A DNA stretch of 64,000 nucleotides from positions 1,240,001-1,304,000 of the forward strand of contig NC_089178.1 in the NCBI RefSeq assembly GCF_947507565.1. Direction: 5' to 3'. Position 1 is the stretch's first letter. Every line of letters starts with the position of its first letter. Of this stretch, positions 51,311-61,355 are shown piece by piece. The notes beneath the pieces are model-generated. The model made no database searches, was not told the origin of the DNA, and saw only the letters and a list, made by a program, of their open reading frames with translations. The DNA is from Oscarella lobularis. Its lineage: Eukaryota; Porifera; Homoscleromorpha; Homosclerophorida; Oscarellidae. Made by a program: the position numbers and the translations under genes.

Positions 51311-52602
51311 TTAACTTTTACTGACGCTCTTTATATACGCGTCATGTAAAACATCAACAAAATTTTCATCATTCTGAAAAGAGAACAGACTTGCCATGCA
51401 CATCTATTCCATATACGTACCTCTCCCTTACCTTTATCAGGTGAAGCAACGCCTCTTGCATTTGTTGCCTTGTTAGCGGATGAACTTCTCGCTTTAATCT
51501 CCTCACTTTGCCTTCAACCAAACGTTCACTTTCCTCGCGTTGCTCCTGCTGCTCTACAGCGCATTCAAAGTCCTCGGGTCTTAGCATTACTTGCGGCTGC
51601 GATGCCTCCTCTGCCAATTGACTCAGACGATCAGGACTGAGCAGCGGTTCTTTGTTTTCCTTCACCTGCAGCAGAGACGTGTATCCCGTCGCCGCTGCTC
51701 CTGGCGGCGACGGCTCCGATTTAGGTGACGCAAGTAATTGTTTCAGCAAGTCTGTTGACTCTGCTCGTTTCTGCGTCTCCTCCGCTTGCTGCATCGTCAC
51801 AGTAGACGATGAAGGAGTCGTACGTTTTTCTTGGGATGGTTTCCCTACGGAGACTGACGCTATTGCGGGATCGATGGCAGTGAGAGAATGAGCACTGCCA
51901 GTGCCAACAGATGCTGAATCAGTTCTGGGTTTCGATGGTGGGGGCTTCTGTGAGAGGGAAGCCGATTTCGGAGCTGAAGACGACGACTTGCTCAGACTGT
52001 TTAAAAAAATGATATTTGCAGAATTTTTTTTATGTTGCGATTTGATTTGCCTTAGAATGCAGTTTCGACCGACGTCTTGAAACTCGTTTTTCTTGTAGAA
52101 CCAAATGCCGTAGATCGATTCTAAAAAGAAAAATGATTGGAATGCGGTCTCGTTTCGTCACTTTCGATTTTTTTCACTGTTTGGTTTCTTGTAGAGGACG
52201 AAGGGCTCTTGAGCTTGGAAATCCAGTTCTGGCGTTATCAATTCCGACACGTTCTGCGTGCTTTGTCGATTCAAGATGAAAAATCCCCATCGAGGCGGCT
52301 CAGACCTGCGCGAAAGTGAGTTCCACGAGGAGGGCCCCCTTAGAGGGCTCGTTTACCTTCGGAACACGAACAATGCACCCTCGGTGTTTGTGGATTTCTG
52401 TAAAGAAGAGAATTCGTAGAAAAAGAGAGGCAATTGGACGTCTGCTTGCCCACGAAGACGACGAGTCGTACAAGTACAAGGCAACGTGGCTGGCAGTGGC
52501 TGTGATCGCCTCCACTTTCTCGTCGTAGCGCTTGAGTGCTGCTAGATTGATCAGTTCAGCTGATCCAGCGGATCCTGCAGGGGTACTTTTAGCAGCCCAC
52601 AT
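51311..52602 (-). CDS. DCP1: mRNA-decapping enzyme 1 (DCP1)
   Basis: Activator subunit of the Dcp2 decapping enzyme, found in P-bodies. The N-terminal EVH1-like domain starts MWAAKSTPAGSAGSAELINL, then AALKRYDEKVEAITATASHV, ALYLYDSSSSW, the block around GALFVFR and NRLSTEN-like segments, and PEFELQAQEPFVLY-like and YGIWFYKKNEFQDVGRNC. A Ser/Pro-rich linker follows (PKSEPSPPGAAATGYTSLLQ; LLKQLLAS is a DCP1-type helix). The C-terminal trimerisation helix reads VHPLTRQQMQEALLHLIK|NDENFVDVLHDAYI, ending KSVSKS. It matches vertebrate DCP1 in domain order. The promoter side faces a tandem repeat and a tRNA gene 256 bp away. Confidence 0.9.
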
Positions 52603-52645
52603 TGGCAATGATACGGGTGGTCTAATACGGGGTGTGCGGCAGATT

Positions 52646-52857
52646 GAATTTTTGACACTCAAAAATTAAAGAAATGCGCTGTTGTACGCCTTATGAGTTA
52701 AAAAAGAACTGGACTAGCCCCTTTTCGATCACAAAACAAAGAAAAAAAAGATCGAATTTTTGACACTCAAGAATTAAAGAAATGCATTGTTGTAAGCCTT
52801 ATATAAAAGAACTGAAATAGTTAGCCCTTTTCGATCACAAAACAAAGAAAAAAAAGA
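52646..52857. repeat. 108-bp tandem duplication of the tRNA 3' flank
   Basis: Two copies (52646-52753 and 52754-52857) share GAATTTTTGACACTCAA, GAATTAAAGAAATGC (52-53 kb), TTTTCGATCACAAAACAAAG and the run GAAAAAAAAG. The right copy abuts the 3' end of the tRNA and supplies its T-run terminator (on the minus strand); the left copy repeats that terminator without a tRNA. Confidence 0.85.
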
Positions 52858-52930
52858 GGGCCTGTCCGGGATTCGAACCCGGGACCACTCGCACCCTAAG
52901 CGAGTATCATACCCCTAGACCAACAGGCCC
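52858..52930 (-). tRNA. trnP-AGG: tRNA-Pro (AGG)
   Basis: 73-nt cloverleaf on the minus strand. The acceptor stem pairs GGGCCTG with CAGGCCC; the D arm contains the A-box TGGTCTAGGGG; the anticodon arm CTCGC-TTAGGGT-GCGAG carries anticodon AGG; the T arm contains GGTTCGAATCC. All stems pair. No intron and no encoded CCA. A minus-strand T-run directly downstream (52843-52857 on plus as A-run) is a pol III terminator. Confidence 0.97.
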
Positions 52931-53230
52931 GGACGATTTATCGATGAAGATATGAGCATCTTATTGTAATCGAGAAAGAATATCTACACATCGAGCACAA
53001 CTGCTTCGAATTCGCACTTTGCTAAGATAAATAGTAAACACAGGACTCCTTGATCTAACTCTTTTTGAGTTCTAGTTGAAGTTTCTGATGACGATTTCTT
53101 ACATTTCTGATGAACAAACTGACTGAGAAATTACGAAAGTTTAGATCCCGTTTTTAAAGAAATGTTCACACACGGAAAGAAAAAAGGGTACCGTATGCGA
53201 CAGTACAACACAAAACTAACATTAGACTAG
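52931..53230. other. Interval between tRNA-Pro and the WASHC4 stop
   Basis: 300 bp with no recognisable exon or repeat. It should hold upstream sequence of the tRNA gene and the WASHC4 3' UTR. Confidence 0.4.
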
Positions 53231-56200
53231 TTAGAAACCGGGTGGCGGTGGCGGCGGCGGCGGCGGAGGAGGAGGCGGAGGCGGTGGTGGCGGCGGCGGT
53301 CCTCCCGCAGGCGGCGGTGGAGGAGGCGGAGGGCCAGAGCTAGCATCAGCCGATCCCTCAGCTGAGGCGTCTCCTCCACTGGCGCCGCCGCCACTATCTC
53401 CCTTCGCCTCCTTTTCCTCCGTTTCCTCAGCAGCAGTCTTATCCGCCCGAAAGAATATTCTCGCACTGCTAAGGGAGTAGGAAAGAAGATCGAATTCCTA
53501 CCAGAAGAGATCGCTGTAATAAAAGTCAAAATAATTTCCGTACACGTACCTTGCGAAGTTGCTCCAAGCGTTTGACGGTCAGAGTGATGGTTTGCTGCAG
53601 TTTCTCATCCTGCCGTCCCCTGCGCATCGACTCACTAGTCTTCGCCTAAACAAAAAATTATTCTGTGTATATTATTTCCATATTTGAAACGACGCACCGC
53701 TTCCCGTGTGTATTTCTCCGTAACGGATTGAAACCAATGGAGAGAATCAAAAGCTCTATACTGATCCAGAAGTTTCAAAATGTATGCTATCCCTGCAAAG
53801 AAATCATTTCCAAACAGAACATAATAGGCGAAACGAACCCATGGCAAAGCCATCGTCTGTAAAGGCAGCTCCCGTCTTGTTCTTCTTGCTCATCTTTTCC
53901 TTAGCATTCATTAGATACTCGACAAAATTTACCGTCTAGTACGACTATGAGGAAGAGTGAGGTGAGAATCCCTGCGACTATTACCAGCGGTGGAACGATA
54001 ACGTAGAAATATCTCAAGTGTTTCTGCTTGTCGGTGCGAAACACGGGAGAGAAAACGTCAACGAGGAGCTAGCGAGAGCCGACGTATCTCAAATACCGGT
54101 ATCTATTTCGTGCGTTACGTTTACCTTGAAATATTCCGTTCCTTCGGTGAAATTCTTCGCTAAATTCGAAACGGCTGCGTCGACGAGGCCGGCCGACTCT
54201 TTCGCTTCGCCGCTCATTCCCTCGAGAGAGACGAGCTCTTCGAACGAAATAATATCCTCGAGATCAGGCACAAATCTTTTAGAAAAAAAAGAAATAAAAT
54301 AATAATAATAATAATACTACAGCTTAGATGTACCCAATACCTGATTGCATCTGCACAACAATGAAGACCTCCTGATCGAATCATGCGCACGTAGCCCATT
54401 GCATTTCCTGAAATTCCTCTCTAAGTTTTGACCGTCTCTAATGCATATGATATTGAACCTATTTCGCTGATCAGCATTCTGAATTGGTCCAAATAGCTGA
54501 GGCCTTCTGGTGTGACGCCAAGCTTTCGAATGCCTTTGTTAAATCGTTCTGCTCTTTCGTACGGATACTGGTGCCATTCCAATATATTTATATAGTCTAT
54601 TTTGAGTGGACTCAGCTTACTTTCTGATCAATTTCATCTTTTGAATCTTTGAAGAAGCGAATTTCCTGTAGGAAGACATATAAAAATAAATGAGATCGTT
54701 CCTCGTGGAAGAGTTGCGCGCCTTTATAAGTTTGGCTTTGATGTGCTCGTCAAAGAGAAATTGCGAAAAGATAAAGAATCTCTTCTTGAGATACTGATAC
54801 GTAAAGTTGACCTAAAATGACCACGTGAGTTCATGAGAACAAAAAGGAGACAACGCATACGGTTGTATTCATTATTCCAGTGCCGTGAGTTCGAATTGAA
54901 TTGGCAACATGACGTATATTGATCGTATTCAAATGCTTATTATTCGACGATCTTTCAACAAACACCTAAAGCAAATAGACAGAAAAAAATCAACAAAAAG
55001 CGCCCCTTTTACTTGATTATTCAAATTGTAGAGAAAACGAGTGACAAATACGTGAATATTCCTCATGATCTCAAGCACGTCTAATCCCTTTAGGAAGCCG
55101 ACAAGTAAAAATCTCGTTTTAATTAAAAGAATAATCCATTTCTTGCCTGTTCGAGTGTTTGACTTGGAAGATGAACTTCAAGCATCGAAAGTCCGTACTT
55201 CTGCGCGGCGAGATCGCGCATTTCTCCGTACGTTTTCCATCCGTGAAGTGCAACAGTTGTCAGATTATAGAAAGTCCGATCGAGATAGTGAGTCACTTCG
55301 GCTAAAAAAAGTTTTTTCACAGGAACAACGCATATTTAATTTTTTTTAAATTGCCTCTCATGTCGATGTGCCCGCGAAAAAAACGTATCGGTTTGACTCT
55401 GAGGAAGGGAGACAGGTCACGCAATCCCACCTATATAAAATAATTAATTTTTTTCATAAGAAAAGGGAAGGAGAATGACTCGAAAAGGATTTCTGTCGTC
55501 GAGTTTGAGATGAGCGTGCGTTGATAAGCGAAGATCCTCCTCAATGTTCTTACACAAGGGCGAAAGAATGTGCTGAAAAACCAAAGGTGCTTCCTTGATG
55601 TTCTCTTTCAAGGGGAGGGGGGCTGTCTTACGTCCTGAAGCTTTCCCTTGACTTCGTTTTCGAACGCTTCAGCTAGGGCGTCCGACGATTCTTCGTGAAC
55701 GGCGGCGTAAGGCGGCGCTGCTGCGTCCCTCAACGCAGAAAACATGTACTGCGAGAAAGACATGAAAAAAAAAGCGTCCCAATGCCTTCGCTAATAGCGT
55801 ACGCGAATCCTATTCGCTTCGGTCGGATTCTCGAACAATTCAGTAAAGTAGGGCCCAATGAGATACTAGAGAATATACGCTAGTAGGAGAGTTAAGAGTC
55901 TAAGGAGTTATTTACTCGATGCCAATAGAGAAAGCTGCAGTCGCACGCCCAACGAAGTCTGCCTCTAAGCTGCGCTACCGCCTCTATCTTTTTCATGGCA
56001 TCAAACAAGGCCGCTGATTCGTCTTCGCGAAAAATGCGCGCCTGCAAAATCAAACTAGGGTCTCGAAAAAGGAACTAAAGCGCCGTGAGGGTTGCGTACC
56101 ACGCCTTGGGCTACGCCGAGAGCGAGATCGGCGACGAGAAGACGAGATTTTGTACCTGGCCCGTTGAGACACGACTGTAGAAGATTCAGACCGGCTAAAA

Positions 56201-58633
56201 CGTCCTAAGAAGACGCTAGCGTAACGTCTCTACGCTCTCTATAACTGTCTACTTACCAGTTTTTTGTTTGGTAAACGTTTCTCGGCTACCAGGCGTTTCT
56301 GGATTAGAAAATGACGTCAAAAACTATCGTGGAAATCGACGAATAATTTACTCTCGCGTTGGTGACAGCCGTTAGACATTTTAACGCTTGATGCTGAATT
56401 ATTTGCGTCATCGTTTGTGCAATAAGCATCGCACAACGATGAAACGTCGCTTCGATGATCTGTAGAGACATGAGAGGACGAGGATGATGTCTGGAGAACT
56501 CACTTTGAGTATTTCCACGAGACGACATATGGATAGGACTTTGGTTTTCGTCAGAGGCGCGTTTAGTGCCGTGTGGAGATTGAGCACGGTTCTCACCAAG
56601 TGGCAAATGGAATGAGCGTATTTAAGACCCTGTAGAGGTGCGTGAGAAAAAACGACGGGTGATTTCTCCACAATCCTTACCGTTATGAAAAGCATGGTAC
56701 GTTTGGACAAGTCTTGAACGTTATCCACCGGTCCAAGAGAATCCATTTGAATCATCCACGAAGAAACGATGAAATAGTAATTTTGAGCTTCTCTATTGAT
56801 CGTTTTTATATGGAAGAATACGCGTGCTAGGTGCTACTTGCCTTGGGAGAGCTTGACCTTGGGCTGTGAGCCACTGTTTCACTGTGCTCTGGTCCACTTT
56901 CATCTGTTTCTTGTCTAAGACTTTAAGCATGTCGGGAAAGTAGTTGGAGAGAAATTGGTTCGGAAACCAGACGACGTTTCCGACGAGATGAACGGCAGGC
57001 AACTAGGCACGATATCAATAATTGATTATTGATTATCTATAGGCCGCTCTCTACTTTCTTGTGAATGTCCCATAGTCCCTTGAGAAACTTTTTATCGAGG
57101 ACGCGGAATATTTGAAAGTGAAGCACAGCCAAACAGCACAGTCCCACAAATCTGTGCCGATGATCTAGGTCATTGTTTTCCGCTAAAAATAGATTATTTA
57201 TCAACATAATTATTTGGATATTTATTGTACCCAATCTCGGTTCCAAATAAGCAAAGAATGAGCGAATATTGACGGTGAATTCATTGTTGAGGAACTGACT
57301 GCCTGAAACGACTACCTGATCGCCGTCGTACGGCTGACGCAAACAATTCTTTAATAGAGAGAGAACACTCATGTATAAGAAAAAATGATGTGAAAATTAT
57401 CTCGTACCAAAAGTATCGTTCCATCCATTAATTCGCCTTCCAATTTCGCTAGGAACTTTTCAAAGGGACGAAGCTTGTCGTCTGTCGTTCCAAATTTCTC
57501 CGCGGAGCCGAAAACAGATTTCAGCATTCTAGAAATTCGAAATAAAGCGTCTATCTCATCTAAATCCGAAGTCATACCTTTTGTATTGCGTCCAGTGCTC
57601 TCTTAATAACCTTGCCTGACCAATGATCATATCCAAAGTAAGAAGAACAGTCAGCGCGTCTCCCAAGTGCTCAAAAACGGTCTAAATTGAAAGGATAGTC
57701 TTTGTAAGGGGCTCTTTAGAGTCGCTGAACCTGTAGGTGAACGCCTGTTGAGTCCATCACGACTTGAATAGGACCGTAGCGCTCTTGGTGAGGCAAGTAG
57801 AGAGCGGCTAACTGGTGAATGACGTTCTTTACAACCAAACACACGCGCCCAACGAAATTAGACAATTCCTATAAATTCAATTAATTATTTAGAAGACATA
57901 TTAATGTGATCTTTGTTTTGGACCTGAAGGAGAGGCAAAATTCGTCCGAATTGAAGTTGAGCTTCGCCCTCTTGCAAAGGTGCGTCGACAGCTGTAAAAA
58001 TTTAATTAATTAAAAATTAAATTAATTATTTTTACATCGTTCTCCGTATAATAGGAGAGGCGTGTAGAATTTTGTTTCAGCCTGAAAACGAGTTATTGAT
58101 CCGGATATATTTAATTACGTCATAAATAGAATACCTCCTTTTTCAAATCTTCAATTTCAATGCACAAAGCGGCGAACACCGTCAATACTTTATCCAAAAT
58201 CTGTAATTTTAATTAATTAATTAATTGACAATACTTTTTGTAGCAGGAAGCAGGAAGTTGCCTTATTTTCGCTTTTGACCAAATCAAGAAGGGAGATGTC
58301 CTCGTGGGGAATATACTGAGAGAATATACAAAAAATCGGTTTTTTTTTCTCGATACTTACGCCTAAATCAACGGCGTCCGTTTCCCAATCCCACGACTTT
58401 GCCGACGTGTCGTCAAGAGCATCTTCGAAATCGCGCAGCTGCAAGGCGTATCCTTGCAGAAATCGACCGTAATTGCGCTTCTGCACTTTGACGACGATTC
58501 CTAGAGAGATATGTCCCTATGCCTTTGCAGAGTTCCTTCCAAACTAATTCTATGCACTTTTTGAACCGTCATCGAAAGGATCGAACTCCCAATCGGCTGC
58601 TTTTCGTCTCGATTTGGCGTCCGAACTCGTCAT
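53231..58633 (-). CDS. WASHC4: WASH complex subunit 4 (SWIP) with polyproline C-terminal tail
   Basis: Scaffold of the WASH complex that activates Arp2/3 on endosomes. The start [20 protein letters not shown] leads to [60 protein letters not shown] and [20 protein letters not shown]. Further on are [92 protein letters not shown] and [20 protein letters not shown], matching human WASHC4 in order. After [19 protein letters not shown] the tail is Gly/Ala/Ser-rich and ends in two polyproline runs (7 and about 18 Pro) and GF. Human WASHC4 ends without such a run. Residues are read across about 25 exons. Confidence 0.93.
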
Positions 58634-58983
58634 GGCTAAGAGTCATGTGCTTTTAACGCACGTACTACGTCACGTGAATGGCGCCATTGAGGAGAAATCA
58701 TACAGTACTAGCCGTGTACCCGTCTTCGACGGGAATATTAATGTGATTACATAATAACTAGAGAATGATGGCCCGGTGTTCACCGTGTTGCCATCATGCA
58801 GAGCCTCCCACCGCTTACCGTACGCGAGTGCATAACATAGTGTGACGTCATAGTTTTTATGCTGTCACATATTCACGTTGTCATTACAGCCGTTAGCTAC
58901 TACAGCTCAGTCCTACCTACATACTGTAAATACAGTACTTGCATGATTGCTGTGTTTTCCTAATTAGGCGCTTTTCTGACGTA

Positions 58984-59667
58984 CAGTACAGTGCGTGCCA
59001 GCATAAATGGCCACAAAACGCGCGCTAAGATCACTGTAGATCACTCGCTGCAAGACATACAGTGTCACTGTGTGTCAACGAAAATCGCTCTAATGCCTAT
59101 TTTAAACAGGGATGTCAGTTTGACTTTTGTGGGACGTACTCCCAAAGATTTAAATTTTTTGCAAGTTTAGCGCGCGCTAATTTTGTAAAGGAAAGAACAT
59201 TTTCAAATTCGCCGATAATAAATTTCTAAACAATGCACGTGAGAAGCCATTTATAGAGTGAGTTTCTTTCTAACTTGATCCCTAACGGAAAAAAATGCAT
59301 TTCTATTTACGTCACGTGACATCCGTTTCTTTCCACCGAATTACTGTATTGAAAATCAAAGATAATAAAGTTTTAGAAAATGGAATAAAGTGACAGATGA
59401 GTTTATGAAAGCCGTCATATGTTGTTTGAAACTGGAAAAAAAACGAACTTTTCTGTGTTCTTAGCAAAACGTATAGAAACGTTGTCTGCGGTGAAATCAA
59501 AACCGTTTTCTTACAAAATAGACGTAAATAGAAATGCTAGACTTCATTGGAAATCCTTGATGTGACGATCAAACGTCAAAACTACGCCAAATGTAAACTA
59601 CGCTCTGAATTCCTCGCGCGCTACTAAAAGTCCCGTTTGGCCATTTATGCTGGCACGCACTGTACTG
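58984..59667. mobile_element. Tc1/mariner-like MITE with 30-bp terminal inverted repeats
   Basis: The left end CAGTACAGTGCGTGCCAGCA (58984 onward, continuing to AAATGGCCA) is matched without mismatch by its complement ending at 59667, and TA dinucleotides flank both ends (58982-58983, 59668-59669). The 684-bp interior has no ORF of note. A nested inverted pair, GCATTTCTATTTACGTC near 59296 and its complement near 59520, gives further fold-back structure. The TA duplication suggests mobilisation by a Tc1/mariner transposase. Confidence 0.8.
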
Positions 59668-60035
59668 TATTTGATAATGTGCTCTGTATTTGAGGAGGAC
59701 CTATGCATGTGTACGGGTCATATTTCCTGTTACCCGTACACGCGTACATACCCACCCATATACTGTACATGTGACTGGATACTTTTGATTGTGACGTCAG
59801 AGCGTGACAATCAAAACTGTCGTTTCGGTTTCTCAGCGCATTTATAACACGGAAAATAGCACAGATCAATTGGAAATAAGGGTTTCTAAGCATTTTTTTC
59901 GTTTCTGAAAGAAAAAACGCTTTATTCGCGCCGTAAATCGCCTTTTTCGGGTCACCGTTTTCGGCCCTATGTCACGCATGCGCTTTACAAAGTGAGGGTT
60001 TTTCTTATGTGACGTCACAATGCCGAGCGTGACGA

Positions 60036-60066
<31 letters not shown>

Positions 60067-60077
60067 TACATACAGAC
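60036..60077. repeat. (CAGA)n microsatellite
   Basis: About seven uninterrupted CAGA units followed by CATA variants. Confidence 0.95.
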
Positions 60078-60274
60078 ACTTCCGGCCCTAAGATCACGTT
60101 TGAAAGAGCCTCCCTCCGTCGTTATACGGGCTCCACCCGTACAACTGTGGTGGTCGGCTCCATTAAATTTCTGCGATTGTTTAGTAATATTCCCACACCA
60201 CATCAGCAGAGAGAACCTGTTTGCTGGCGTGGCCTGGGTACCCGTACCCGAGATGTGCCCAGATAGCACCGCTG

Positions 60275-60925
60275 CGTGTACCCGTCGAATATCTTTGCCC
60301 GTCGAATATGTGTATCGGTCGAATACGTGCACCGTAGAATACGTGTACCCCTCGAATACGTGTATCCGTCGAATACGTGTACCCGTCGAATACGTGTACC
60401 CGTCGAATACGTGTACCCGTCGAATACGTGTACCCGTCGAATACGTGTACCCGTCGAACACGTTTAGCCGTGTACCCGTCTTCGACGGGTGTATTATTAT
60501 AATATTTAAATTTCTGTGATTGTTTTGTAATATTCCCACACCACATCAGCAGAGAGAACCTGTTTTCTGGCGTGGCCTGGGTACCCGAGATGTGCCCAGA
60601 TAGCACCGCTACGTGTACCCGTCGAATACGTTTGCCCGTCGAATATGTGTATCGGTCGAATACGTGCACCGTAGAATACGTGTACCCGTCGAATATGTGT
60701 ATCCGTCGAATACGTGTACCCGTGGAATACGTGTACCCGTGGAATAAGTTGACCCTTCGAATACGTGTACCCGTCGAATACGTGCGTGTACCCGTCGAAT
60801 ACGTGTATCCGTCGAATACGTCTACCCGTCGAATACGTCTACCCGTCGAATACGTCTACCCGTCGAATACGTACCCGTCGAACACGTGTACCCGTCGAAC
60901 ACGTGTACCCGTCGAATACGTTTAT
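60275..60925. repeat. Two arrays of a 17-bp tandem repeat within a duplicated segment
   Basis: Unit ACCCGTCGAATACGTGT (17 bp), about 10 copies at 60275-60464 and about 17 degenerate copies at 60607-60925. Each array is preceded by a homologous unique segment (CACACCACATCAGCAGAGAG at 60194 and at 60537), so a block of roughly 340 bp has been duplicated. The unit has no stop in several frames, which makes long spurious ORFs on both strands (for example a 17-residue repeat with YVYPSNTCTRR). Confidence 0.9.
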
Positions 60926-61355
60926 ACACGTGTTTTAATACTAATTAAAGTTATGCACGTGTTATGTAATAATGCGACTGACTGACTACATATTTATGTA
61001 CTTTGGGCGAAGGCCAGTATAGCGAGTAAGAAAAGAATATACGGGACATCGAAGCGAACCACACGCTCACAGGCGAACCCGGCGAGGGCCCCTCGGAGAC
61101 ACTAACCAAACCTAAACACGCTCGAACGTTCGACGAAGAGGTTCGCGGAGGCGGCGCGACGATCGGAAGCGAAACGGCGGCAAATAAGGCGGCCGAAGAT
61201 CGGCGAGTAGGCGTGTCCAATTCGGATTCTTAGCGCGCGCTTAGGGCCTTAAGTTCTTTTGAGTATAGATAAAAGCTAAGCACAGCTATCTATGATGACG
61301 CTACAAAAAGCTGTACAAACAAAAAAGCTATTAATGTGTGCAAACAAAAAGTTCA

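Larger units (their letters stand above)
58634..61355. other. Repeat-rich gene-free interval
   Basis: 2.7 kb without exons. It holds a TA-flanked MITE, a CAGA microsatellite and 17-bp tandem arrays (listed separately). A 25-bp segment, TAGCCGTGTACCCGTC and onward through the hairpin CCCGTCTTCGACGGG, occurs identically at 58709-58733 and 60465-60489. An inverted pair TGTACGGGT/ACCCGTACA lies at about 59708-59744. Confidence 0.7.

Noticed and set aside
60015-60985. Long overlapping ORFs on both strands encoding 17-residue repeats
   Set aside because: They come from a 17-bp tandem repeat without stops; no start context, splice sites or family similarity.
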